A stretch of DNA of 64,000 nt from Vespula vulgaris (taxonomy: Eukaryota; Arthropoda; Insecta; Hymenoptera; Vespidae), in contig NC_066586.1 of assembly GCF_905475345.1 (NCBI RefSeq), positions 12,047,900 through 12,111,899 of the forward strand. The letters run 5' to 3'. The translations under genes and the position numbers were made by a program. Under the pieces are notes generated by a model, which was not told the DNA's origin, searched no databases, and worked only from the letters and a program-made list of their open reading frames with translations. Each line of letters begins with the position of its first letter. Positions within the stretch are counted from its first letter, which is position 1. Of this stretch, positions 35,347-47,925 are shown one piece after another.

Positions 35347-37750
35347 GAGGAAGAGAGAGAAACAAAGAGAAGAATCGCTCAATCGCTAGGTAAAACGCGA
35401 TCTGTTTGATTCTGCTCTAGTCATTTCAAACGACGTATCCTGTTACCGTCAACGAAATTCTGCGTTGAAACTTTGAGCGTAAACTATTCGATAGGTGTCA
35501 CGCAATAATTCCTGCCTATCTGCTGATTCGTTTGACTGCCGGTTCGAGCACGCGCGGCCACAAATTTCATCGTTTGTCCATTTCCATCGGACATAAAATA
35601 GACATGAACAACAATCGGGAACAGGGTTGGTTGCCATCTGAATCTCCGTGACTTTGTCATAAATTTTCATTTATCTCTCGGATAACCGCACACTCATTAT
35701 CATTTTTCGCTTGTCACGTACGGTCAACGCGATACTCGCGATTTTGATCGATTCGTTTGGTATAAATCCCAGTTGGGATTTCATAAATTCATAGCGGCAT
35801 GGAGATGGTGGTAAATAAACTGTCAGGGTTATATAAACGTGCTAACTTATTTCTATCGGAAAATATAATGTTACATTTTAATGAGATTAATGACATAAAA
35901 GGTATAAAAAATCTATTGAATCATGTTTACATTTTAATGAATTCACTTTTGTTAAACAACTCTTCGTAAAATGAGATTAATTAAATGATTTAAGATTAAG
36001 TTAAGATTTAAAAATATTTAAATAAATCGAATGAAATAGAACAAAATCACAGATCAAGGCATTGACGTTAATATTAAGTAATATGGTCATCAAAGATCAC
36101 CAATTTTGCAGCGACCATAAATAACTTAAAAGAAAAGGTATAAAAAGAAACTAAAAACCGAAAATTCGAAGAATCAATCTAACCGATCCGTAAAACTTTA
36201 GAAGCAAATATTAATTTGTAAATTTTCTAAAGCACATATTTAATTAGCATAGTCGATTTTATAAAATATTATTTTATAAAGCACATATTCAATTAACACA
36301 TTTCATTTCATAATAGCATTAATTTTTTTTTATAAACGACATATGCATTTAATTAACATATTGAAGTATCGATATTATGTTTATTAAACAGATCAACTCG
36401 TGATACAAAATAGCATTACTTCAGATCGTAGCATTTAAAATATCATAGATTTTAAATTAGTATCTCCATTCAAATCGAAGTTAGCACAATCAAATCCTTT
36501 GAAAAAAATCTTCTATGGAATTAAATGGAAAAAAAAAAAACTAGCCGAACATAAATTCATAAGGAAGTATCACAATGGCATCGATTGCATCGATTGTTCT
36601 AGAAATTGTTTATGAACGATATTCCTCTTCCTTGGTATGAAAGGTTTTGATAGTAGTTGGTCTTCCTGTTCAAGGACAGTATCACGGATGTTGATTTACG
36701 AGTACGCCACGTCGGCTTCGTCGTACCCGTTGAAAGATATTATTTACGTTGAGATTCGGTCGGAGAGCGAGACGCCTCTATACTCGATTCCTAGGTACAT
36801 GAATTATGGAGACACCAACGTTGTGTACGTAGAAACTCCCTGAGGGTAGGTGCTGCCTCGTGTCGCCGAAACTCCGTCGAGTTCTGCTATTAGTTCTCCC
36901 TATTGAAAGGCCAGTTTGTTGTACTTGCACGATTACTGCATATAGAGAGCCGCTATGTTAATATCCTCCGACTGGTAACTTACGAGAGTCCATCGTTCGA
37001 GATGTGCACTCGAGTAATAACTGTCGACCAGCTTACATATCTCTCTCTCTCTCTCTCTCTGTCTGTCTATTTCTCTTTCATAAAGAGATATGCTTCATTC
37101 CGTAGATTTCAACGATGTAAATCTTGCAATGACAAATTAAATCCCTTTACTAGATTTATGTATGATATTCGATCGATTTCTCTATGTATTACTCGAGTTA
37201 AATGGTTTTAAATAATCAACTTTATCATCGTTACTGGAAAGATTGATTCGTGTCTGTTGATAAAGCGTGTAAGAAATTTTTTAATCACATATTAGTTCTT
37301 TGTAGTTTTTGATAACATAATAATAGGTATAGATAATAAACAAATTAATCTAAATAATAATTTCTAATAATATAATCATATGAATAATAAATCGTAAGTC
37401 TATTGTAGAAATGATGTTATATTCGAGTGTACGTACGATCTTACGAATGTGGTTGCGGGATAAGTGACAAAGAAATATGTATGTAAGGGGTACAAAGTTT
37501 TATGGCTTTATCGATGCTATCTCAGAGTCACTCGCGCGTTATTCTTTATGCAGACGGGAAGTGCGATTATAATGCATTCTTTAAACGCGATATTATTTCC
37601 GTTATGCTTTATTATTATATAGTTAGATAAATTTATCGTAGCGAATTTATGGAGAAGATTTAGCTAAGATTTTAACGTTCGAAAATAGCGATCGTTTTAT
37701 TTCGTAGAAAATCGTGACAACTTTTCAATTATCAATTATCATGCTAGAGA
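35344..37750. other. Noncoding stretch with two GC-richer islands
   Basis: Higher-GC unique sequence at about 35,400-35,790 and 36,640-36,910, and a (CT)n run near 37,041-37,061. Short open frames in the islands have no recognisable domain. Confidence 0.4.
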
Positions 37751-37772
37751 GATAGATAGATAGATAGATAGA
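37751..37772. repeat. (GATA)n microsatellite
   Basis: Five to six GATA units followed by GACAGAAAGAGAG, typical short tandem repeat decay. Confidence 0.85.
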
Positions 37773-40700
37773 CAGAAAGAGAGAAAGAGAGAAGAGACAC
37801 ATTACGTAGGTTAACCTCAAGTTTAAAACATATAATTTCATAATTGGATCGACGCTCCAGTGGTGAAAGGGTTGCTTCGAGTTCTCGTTCATAATTTACA
37901 TTCATTTACGAATCTCGTACAAAATACATTTTGAGTACGTGGAAAAGTTAAACAAGCGTCTAGCAACCGTATGATTTGTCGTTTTGATACATATATATGC
38001 GTATTCCTACGTATTCGTGTTCATATACCTATATTTCTATGATGTATGTACCTTCCACGAACATAAATCAGAAATTTATTAATGATAAGTAGCTTCTACG
38101 TGAGAACCTCTAAAGTGCACTCGTATCCATACATCCACATATTGTGCTGTTTTAATTGCAAGTACATACAGATTTTGTTCTAATATTAAACGAAATAAGA
38201 AAAGAGACTTGTACTTCGTGATCGTCAAATCAGAATATTTTTTGAATCAACGAATTTATTTTTTATTACTTTATCTTTTAACCATCTAAAGATCGTGATT
38301 GATCTAACAAATGGAAAATCTTGTTTTATGGTACGATTTATGTTTTTTATTTTGTTAAAAAATGAGATGTTAATATTTCATTTAAAGATAAATCGTAAAC
38401 GTCTCAATGAACATAGACATTTTCTATATAATTTCTTTCTTTTTTACAAGAATCGACTTTACTGGCGATCTGTACGTTTCATCTGGATACTATAAAAAAT
38501 TTTCTAAACCAATTGCTTTCTAAGAAGACAGAATGATGTCACGTTTGACCTTCTAATCGGTCATGTACCGATGTTGTATAACTTCTTTTAGCGACTTACG
38601 ATATACAATGAGACGCTGACAAAAACAGTTAACGTTTCTTCTTTCATTCATTGATTTCGACAATGTCGATATCTATTTACGTAAGGTATCCTTTTAAAGA
38701 AAGGTCGTAAATAAGTACGTATATAGAGAATAACATATATAAATGACTCATAAACAGTGCGAAGATGCGCAAATGTTCCTGCGCAAAGGTTATTAATGAC
38801 TAAGCTTTTACCAGCATATATATCTATGTAAATAGGTGTGTATGTATTAGTATACGCGTAGACGACCTCTCTCGATTCATTCTAGCAGACTTTAACAACC
38901 GAGGAAGCCTATGGTAAGCTGAAAAATGTCTCCTACCACTTGTACACGTAATATTCTCACATTAAATCTAATCCCCAGCTTTCTGTTTCGAGCCATTAAT
39001 TTTAACCGGTCGTTAGATAAATAAAATTCGAGTTAATTGCAACCAACGATATCTCCTTTAACGATCATAGGAGGTAACGATCAATAATATTAAACAATAA
39101 CGTTGAGTCATCATTTCGTTTATTAAGTTAAAATTCAGGAAATATATTAGTTCGTCATGTTCTTGTTCGTATTCATAAGATATATCTAAGTGAATTATTA
39201 TGTGTCAATATAGATTTAGAAATATCTTGAAACTTGGAATCGACGGTGTAAGTTATACTTATATTTGAATTGGGAAAGGGAAGAGAAGGGTTTAATGTAA
39301 AGATTCTTAGTAAGATTTAAGGAAATACAGAAGGAATTTAAACTATTGGAAAGAACTCTTTTGTAGTTCTAACACGAAAAGATAACTAATCCGTAAATTC
39401 AGAAAATTATGAAACTCTTGGTAAACTCAATTTTTTTTTGCTTGCGAACTATCTTGTATAAATAATTTTATTTTTTTCATATACGATTCGTACAATTTCA
39501 TAATAAATTAAAATTTAATATAAATAAAAATTTCATAATACATTAAAAGAACTTTTATAGTTTGCTATATAAAATTGAAAAATAGCCGAATTTTTAAAGA
39601 TCCATTTTATCCCTTGAAGTGAATTTGAGCAGCAAAAGAGAATTGTGTAATACACACACACATACACACGTATATTTATTTATTTATATCTCTATATATT
39701 CACAAAGTTTTATAATTTTATCAATTTTCGGGTTGAATATCTTTCCTCGTAAGACTTATTATAGAGAATTATATATATATATATATTATATACATACATA
39801 TATAAATATATGCAGACATATAGAAATGTGTTAATATATATATCATGCATGCAGACGTATGTAAATATAAGAATTCATTGAAGAAAGGACAACAAAACAA
39901 GAAAGATTAAGGACGAAGGTCGAGACATACGTTCTCTTATACTTTAGTAATTCTTTTCCTTAGAATAAACATATTCTTTTACGTAACAAAATGAATAGCG
40001 TAATGTTAGAAAAATTTGTATGTTAAATATATCGCTGCTTTGGATTATTGGTAGTTGCATTTTTGTGAAGATGGGAAATAAGGGTTCGTAGAGTATCGGC
40101 TTCTTTGGCAAATGTGATTTCTCTTCTCGGTCACGCCCCGTTTCATTTTGGTCTCTTGTGCCAAGAGTAGTTATACGATCGTGCCAGCAACGTCGGTGCA
40201 CGCTTTATTCGGTCATTGAATCTCACTAAAGTCACATTTTACGGCGCCTCGTGATCTTCAGGATCGTGCTAGACTTCTTCGTGAAGCAGGACGATCTCGA
40301 ATCCTGATGATTAAAAGAAGAAAACCGGGACTACGTGATCGACTTGGAGATAATTCGCGTATTTAATTGGCACTATGACCTTTTACGGTGGCTGAGATTT
40401 CATTGAATTTATTTAAACTATTCTCGTATTCCGTGATTTATACGTTTTCTTATAGAAATGAGATTCTATTTTATGCAATTATACGTCTAACATTGAAACG
40501 ACTAAAAAATTATAAGAAACGAAGATTTTTTAAATTGATTTCAAACGATTACTTCTTCGACGTTCGTTTGTAGAAACATTTCGCGATGTTTTAATAAAAT
40601 CTCTATTATTGAATCGGTTAAGATGTATTAGTTATCAAGTTTCTTGACTTCTTTCTCTTTTCTTTTTTTTTTTTTATTCATTCTTTTTATTCTGAGAGAA

Positions 40701-43562
40701 AAGTGGCAGTAGGTAATAAAGATATCGAATATTTAATTTTATTTTTCAAAAAGAAATCGTAAAGCAGTCGATGGAGACGCGACGTCGTTATGCCTTTTTG
40801 ATGGCTGGCATTGAAAACGGAAAACGAGCTATTCAATGACTTTATCGAAGGAAAAGGAGGGATAAAAAAGAGTCACGATACTTTGCCAAGCCACGTTTCT
40901 TCGTGGTATTTCCGAGTCGTCTACGAGGATGCTTTTATTTCCGAATAAAAATAATTCAAAGCTTTCGCCGGATTTTCGAGCAATTGAAAGGAAAGCTCGA
41001 GAGTAATATCAGTTATTGTCGTCGGGAAACGTCTCGCAAATTAGATAATTAATTAAGTGATAAACCGTGTACGACGTTGAAGAGAAATCGTGAGATATTA
41101 AAATTGAATGCGCTTTTTTTTTCTTACTTTAATCTATATTCAAATATTATTCAAAAACTTGACTATTTAAATACTTTATTCGACTAGTTTCATTTATGTA
41201 AGAGATAAATTAACGAATTTTTTCTCACTTTCGTTATTCGCAAAGTTTTAAGAAAACGCTTCTAACCAATGGATTTGGAACTTTGTAAGTGACCTTGTAA
41301 GTGAATATAATCTAACGCATGGAATCTAATTTCTCTGACACGTATTCATCTTCTCGTGTTGCGTATTTATGCTTGCGTATGTGATTCCAAAAGAGTGAGA
41401 AAAAAAAAGGGAAAAAATGATGAGAGTTTAACGCGTCGTCGGTACGAAAGAAAAAGAAATTGATAACGATCTTAATTAAAATTAGGTGGTTAATTTTCCA
41501 GTCACAGTCTTCGTAACGCTTTCGAAAATCGTTTCGAGAACCGTTGTTCTCGATTTGCATAATAGTAAAGATCCTTAAGAGAGCACTTTATACGAAAGGA
41601 TACGTTATACGTGCGGTCGTTACTTACGCGATTTCATTAACCACCGACCTCGTTTACGAACGTATTTTCTACTATGTTATTCTCTCTCTCTCTCTTCCTC
41701 TTTCTTTCTTTCTCCTTCTCTCTCTTCTCTTTACATTTTCTTTTTTTCCTCTATTCTTCTAGTAAACGATCACGAAGCTACGGATTGCCTCTTTCATTCG
41801 AATTCTTCTTTTCGAATTCATAGTCGTTTCGATCTTTAGTCGTCGAACGCGTTCGGTTTTTTAATTGACATATATTTTTCCAAGTACTGATCGATACTTC
41901 ACCATCGACATTTTTTACATTACGATAAGTTTTTCGTATTTTGGAAACAAAGTATGTTAGTACGTTATTCTCTACAAATAAATTCCTTTCGCGAAAGGAG
42001 ATCCTTTAAAGAGTGAATGCATTTAGAATTTCGTTAGAATTTCACCAACGTTTAAAGAAGCTTAATAGAGTTTAAATCGGACTTAAACTCGGCAAATTTT
42101 CAAGTATTAAAAATGTGTATTGATGTTCGTTGGAATATCGTATGATATAACGAAGACGATATTCTCTTTTTCGGCATTACTAATTATCGAGTAATTATTA
42201 TATATACATTTAATAGTAATAATCTTCATTTCTTTCTTTAATTTTTATTTAATTAGCTTAGACTTTCACCTAATTAACTAATAAGATCTAATAATCAGAT
42301 GTATCTAAAAATAAGATTAATTATATAATTAAATGCAAATTGAAAGTCTGTTATTTAGGAAATTAGAATGAATGATGATGATTCAGATGAAACGTGATTA
42401 GATTAAGAAGATAAGCATAGAAACGTAAATTTCCTAGAATAAAATCTGATTTTGAAAACGAAGGAACGTAGGAATTGGTTCGATCAGAATTTCTACCTCC
42501 AGTCTGGAATAAATGGTACAGCTTTGTCTTTCTCTCTCTCTCTCTCTTTCTCTCTCTATCTTTCTATCTCTATCTTCCTTTATCTTTCTGCCTCTGGTCA
42601 TTTTAGATCCTTTATACTGATTCCTTACCGCCATGAAAGAAGACGTTTTCGATTTAATGAAAGGATCCTATCCCGAAGCGATTGTGACCATGTCCTTTTC
42701 ATTCTGCCACCATACTCACGTAGAATCCAAACCCTCCCTGGTCGCATCCCAAACAAATATCAGGAACAGCCAATATTGATTTTGTCGCCGTTTCTCCTAT
42801 TCTCTTCCTCTTTTCTCTCGTTCCCTCTCCCTTTCTCCTCCTCTTTTCTGTTCCTTCTTCTTTTCTATCTCTCAGAGAACGAGCAATGTCACACCGAGGA
42901 ACAAGGCGTGTCAGGACAAATGAAATACGATAAAGCTTATTTCGAGCGTTCATCTTATTATTTAATCTCTGATCGTTTCGATAAATTCGATGAAAATTAT
43001 CATCGTCTATACGGTACGACATACAACAATAATAATCTTCGGATAGAAGATACTTTTCATATACTTGTCTTCATTTTTATTTTTTTTTTTTAAACATATT
43101 AATACATTATATTCGGAATAAAAGAGTCAATCAGGTATTACTTACGTATTATTATTTCTATATATATTTTTATATGTATCATCGAAGATTTTGTAAGGTT
43201 CTAGTTGTAGGAGAAATTAGAAAAAAAAAAAGAGAAAGGGACATTTGGTTTATTTACTCGTACACATAGATGTATAATATATATATATATGTAAGTCGTT
43301 TTCGAATTTATTTCTTTTTCTCACCATTTATTATGCCAGTCTGGTATGTACAAATCGACGGGAGGAAGAAAAAATGCGTTCGTATGGTAATAAATTTTTC
43401 AAAAAGATAAAGAAGTAATGCGCCGGAAGCGTGAAATATCGCGAGGATTAATCCTTATCGTTCACGGTAGATTAAGCTTGCCAGCTTGTAATACGATATA
43501 CTTTGACGCGTATAACGCAAGACAAATTGATACCCCACGTTCGAATACGTTTGAGAATAAAA
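37773..43562. other. Noncoding stretch
   Basis: AT-rich with higher-GC islands at about 40,080-40,400 and 40,780-41,000. CT-rich low-complexity runs lie near 41,681-41,760, 42,531-42,560 and 42,797-42,880. No coding exon recognised. Confidence 0.4.
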
Positions 43563-43652
43563 TGCTGTTCCTGCTGTTGTTGCTGCCTCTGCTGTTGCTG
43601 CTGCTGCCGTTGCTGCTGCTACTACTGTTGCTGCTGCTTCTGCTGCTGCTGT
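43563..43652. repeat. Imperfect CTG/CAG trinucleotide repeat
   Basis: About 30 CTG-type triplets with TTG, CCT, CCG and TAC interruptions. The CAG reading frame on the minus strand is broken by TAG, so it does not look like a polyglutamine-coding exon. Confidence 0.85.
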
Positions 43653-43668
43653 GTTACTCGCGTATGAC

Positions 43669-43727
43669 AACTTCAATTTCAATTTTCCGCCCTTCGACTA
43701 CAAGCTGCACCATGCTTGCAATACAAT
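43669..43727 (+). repeat. Local direct repeat, copy A
   Basis: TTCAATTTCAATTTTCC followed by a TTCGACTRCA segment and a GCTTGCA segment recurs at 44519-44577, 850 bases downstream. The copies are diverged but collinear over about 50 bases. Confidence 0.6.
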
Positions 43728-44518
43728 TGCGAACACGCTTACATGCACGATCATAGGATATATTAAACCGACTACGTCGTTTTTTGTGTCGTATTTATTA
43801 AAATTTACAAAAGACGCAGACGTGCTGTAGGAAATGAAATTTTGTCAAATTTTTTTCACTTTTTATTTTCGTTTCATTTGATTATACGATTACTATATGT
43901 AAGAAGGGATATACCGTACGAGTCTTCTGCTATTGGAAATAGTGAATATCTCGATTAATAGAACAAAATTTCTTTAGAAAAATGCGTTTCATTCGAAAGA
44001 TTTGATACAATGAAGAATTTTTATTGAAAAGTTATATTTTCCGGAATATAAGCTTTAATCGAGGTTTCCTTATTTAATTTTTAAGTTAATTATTTTCCGG
44101 ATGTAAAAACTTTAAAGCGGATTAAGAGGAATTCAAAACGATATTAATACGTACTACCGTTATAACTATGAACGAAAAAATCGTTATAACTATGAACTTA
44201 GAAAATTTATCGATTGATACAGGATATTGTTAGTTACAGATATTCAATGTTTCTTCTTTTTTTACGTATATCAATCTCGATTCTCTATCTATCATCAGAA
44301 GTTATCGAGACATTGACGTTTTCAATTTGTTATGACTTACCTAATATATTCATAAGATTATCGTTCGAAGATACACGATATTTTGACGTAATATTGTTGG
44401 AGTAAAAAATTTGTAGGATTTTAACGAAAGCAGCTCGTATTGATTCGACATAAAATATTTTAACGAGCTCGTGGAACAAATCCATCTCGTTGGTGGAATA
44501 TATTAAGTCGATGCCGGA

Positions 44519-44577
44519 GCTTCAATTTCAATTTTCCATCTTTCGACTGCAGACTGCAGCTTGCATCGGGATTACTT
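44519..44577 (+). repeat. Local direct repeat, copy B
   Basis: Second copy of the repeat at 43669-43727. The core TTCAATTTCAATTTTCC is identical and the following 35 bases are similar. Confidence 0.6.
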
Positions 44578-46175
44578 CGGTCTCTGGGTTCGTATTGCAT
44601 GTACATGTGTACGTACGTGTATATGTGTGTACGTGAACATGGAATCGACGTTGAGCCGTCGCTGGAATGTGCCGGGACAATATTCGAGAAGGGTTTCTAC
44701 CCTAATGGCTAATAAACCGAGCCTCCATAAATTTTCTCTTCCATACCCGCGTTCTCTGCTTCCCTCATTCGTCTTTTCGACCGATTTTACAGAACGAAAG
44801 CTGTGCGTTACGCGCGAAAGCTTTCCTTCACGACTCCTCGATTCTATATTTAACGTGGGAGACGATTTCACTACGTTTGACTTCTTTTCGACTTTGATTT
44901 TTATCCAAACGACGCGAATTTCGATTTTACATTCGGAGCATTGAGATATCGAAAAATTATTTTTCGCCTAGAAAATTCTTTGTATCAAGTTTGATGGATT
45001 GACATAATTTCCTTGAAATTGATTGAGCTCGAATAAATTTTGCTCAAGAAAAAAGAAAAAAAAAAGGAGAAAGAAATAAACGGAAGAAAAACTAACTCGC
45101 GTTATATAATATATTTATTTCAATAGAATGGTATTTTTTCGATTTAGCGTCAATTTAGATTTTCATTTTCGAAACTTCTAACGATATTTAAATCAATCGC
45201 TTCAACCTCAGGATTCCGTTCAATCGTGATGTCATTCAACGTAAGGAAGCAATTTAAAATCGCTGACCCTGTTTGCGTGGTTCGTCGGAATCACATTTTT
45301 ATTTTTGTCATTATCTTTCTCTCTCTCTCTCTCTCTGTTCCTCTATTTCTCTATTTCTCTCTTTATTTTTCTCTTTTTCTCTTTTCTGGAGAAAGACGTC
45401 TCTGATTCGTTTCCGATTCGATGAAAGTTCAGCGATGGATGGATCTTGGATTGAGAAACGGTGGTTGAAGGGAACGAAGAATTTAAAGAAAGAACGACGT
45501 CGAAACGTTCTGGTTGCGGTCGTTGCATGAAGTCTCGATGAAATGCAAACGAGTGACTACAAAATGTCGGAAGAGAGAGAGAGAGAGAGGAAGAAAGAAA
45601 TAAAAAAGAAAAACGGAGCTTATTTGCGTTTAGTTTTACGATACATCTCGACGTCGAGAGGATTCTCAACTGTATTCAAAATTTGCGACAAAGTACAATT
45701 CTTTTCTATCGGTAGGGTATTTCGTGACTGACGCGAAAAGATTTTCGGCGACATGAAGAAGCTTTCATTGAAATCTTGAAAGTTAGAAACTCGATGTCTC
45801 ACGACGGTGTTATACACGAGTCTAGTCAGATGAATTTATAGATTTTGACTTACAACCAAAATTGATCATTTTGCGTTTTAAACGGTTAAATAATTATTAT
45901 TTATTTATTTTTTAACAAGTCACAATTTTGATTTAATGAGAATATGAGAGGGCAAAATTTGTTAAAATCTTAATTATTCTAATTATTAATATTTGTTTTT
46001 TCTTCGTTTGTACCTTCGTTAACTTTAATTATCTCATATACACAATAAATTTCACTCATTCGTTTATCACGGAAAGGATGAAAAAACGAGTATACTTCCC
46101 GCTTATTATTTTAATTATTTTAATTATCAATTTTCAGTTTTTCTTAATTCTGACCTTCGTTAATTTTAATTATCT

Positions 46176-46220
<45 letters not shown>

Positions 46221-46920
46221 AGTTTCGTTTCGTACCTTCGTATTAGAAGGATAAAAATTGGGTATATTTTCCACCCTCAAGAACGAAACATTCCCTCTTA
46301 CTAAAGTTTATTCGCTGTTTTATTTCTCGCGTAGTTGAACGTATGTCAAAGTCAAATAAGAAGCGCTTCTGAAAGAAGAAGAGAGGGAGGAGAAAAAGGA
46401 GAAGGAGAAGGAGGAGAAGGAGGAGGAGGAAGAAGAGGTGGTATGAGAGCGGAAGAAGCAGAGGGAAACAAACTTGTCGTTCTCGAAAGTCTTGCGAGTC
46501 TGTGCTCGCGTTCTCGCGTGCATACACGAACAAGAGGAATTTCGATTTGGAAAATCTGGATTTTCCCGAGTGGTACGAATCGAGGAAAATGAAGCAAGTC
46601 AATTGTCAGGCCTTCCTTCCTCTCTTACTTACTTCCTTTCCTTTCCTTTTCTTTCCTTTCCTTTCCACCGTCTACAACTTTGTGGACGGTGAACACGAGG
46701 ACTCGACGGACTTGAAAATCCGTGAAAACTTTGCAATTCAATATGGCTTCTCTCGACTACTCGGCCAAGTGCAAATGTGAAACCTGTGTGTCCACTTTGG
46801 AGGAATATTCTTATAAGCGTTTTACTGTAAATCGAAAGACGAAAGAACGTATAATTTATCATAAGTATTTCAAAAGTAATTCCGTAACAAAAAATAGTAC
46901 TTTTATTTCTCCAGGATTTT

Positions 46921-46963
<43 letters not shown>

Positions 46964-47234
46964 TTTATATATATATATATAAAATTATCATAAGTATTTT
47001 AAAAATAATTCGATACAAACGACTAGTACTTTTATTTGTTTAGAATTTATTGTGGTGTCCGAGTAAATATTTTGCGAGTAGTTGAAATTACAAGAAAGAT
47101 CATTAAGAAAAATTTTAATCTAGTGTGCCTATTTTTTCTCTTTTTTTCGAGTTATGAAGACTAATATAGTTCTTTTTCTTTTTCTCTTTTTTTTTTATAA
47201 ATAGATATTTATAGTTTTATTTTTTATATACACA
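44578..47234. other. Noncoding stretch rich in pyrimidine and purine tracts
   Basis: (CT)n near 45,318-45,336, GA-rich 45,576-45,600, GGA-rich 46,376-46,440, CCTTT-rich 46,620-46,670, and (TA)n at 46,183-46,218 and 46,926-46,958. GC-richer islands lie at 44,560-44,880 and 46,470-46,800. No gene recognised. Confidence 0.4.
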
Positions 47235-47558
47235 TATAGCAGTGGTCATTTAGAATCGAGATCATATTTAATAAAATATTTCTACTATGTATCGTTCACG
47301 AGATAATTAACATTTTAATCATTGACTAACAGATCCATACAGTGTACTGTAATTCACATTCCATGATAATGCATTATTTACAAAGCAAACAGTCAGATAT
47401 TTTGAGCATTTGTAAAAATGTTATGTAGTCTAACGATTGTTTTTCAAATCGTGGTAAGAAAAACCAACTATTTTAATATTTAATCTATTATCTCGGAAAC
47501 GATGCATAGTAGCAATTTTTTTTCATATGTAATTTTGATTGCAAATGGTTACTATTAT
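47235..47558. mobile_element. Short TIR element (MITE-like), ~324 bp
   Basis: The left arm starts ATAGCAGTGGTCATTT and includes CTACTATGTATCGTTCACGA. The right arm, complemented, starts ATAATAGTAACCATTT and includes CTACTATGCATCGTTTCCGA. The arms match over about 90 bases with a short unpaired centre. No coding capacity. Confidence 0.65.
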
Positions 47559-47749
47559 ATGAATATGCAAAAAGATATTATAGTTATAGGCGTATATAAT
47601 TTTTCTTTTTAATAAATTTTCTTATAACTTCAATCAGTTGGAAGATATTTGTTTGGACATTTATGAACGAACACACGTTATATTTAAATATATGTATACA
47701 TATTTAATACTTCATTACAACAGAATAGAGACTATAAATAATAGATTCA

Positions 47750-47925
47750 ATATATACATAATATAATATATTATAAACTGTATTACAGTATATACATATG
47801 TATCTACAGAATATATACTATATATATATAGTAAAATATATACGCAAAATAATATATTATATTATAAACTGTATTACAAATCAATGTAAAATTATTATAG
47901 TTTTTATAATACAGTTGGAAGGATT
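47750..47925. repeat. AT-rich direct and inverted repeats
   Basis: TATAAACTGTATTACA occurs at about 47,772-47,787 and 47,864-47,879, and an inverted relative (TATAATACAGTT) at about 47,905-47,916. It may be a decayed small element or slippage product. Confidence 0.4.

Noticed and set aside
40235..40320. Possible hairpin around CTTCTTCGTGAAG
   Set aside because: Only a short 4-5 base stem pairs cleanly; the outer arms do not pair well enough for a microRNA precursor.
42452..43093. 213-codon plus-strand open frame
   Set aside because: Much of it is Ser/Leu/Phe from CT-rich low-complexity DNA; there is no domain and no exon boundary evidence.
43418..43756. Poly-leucine or poly-alanine frames over the CTG repeat
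   Set aside because: They arise from the trinucleotide repeat itself; the glutamine frame is broken by a stop, and flanks lack coding character.
46243..46862. Six overlapping 65-120-codon frames on both strands
   Set aside because: Purine/pyrimidine-skewed DNA leaves all frames open by chance; no homology, splice sites or start context favour any of them.
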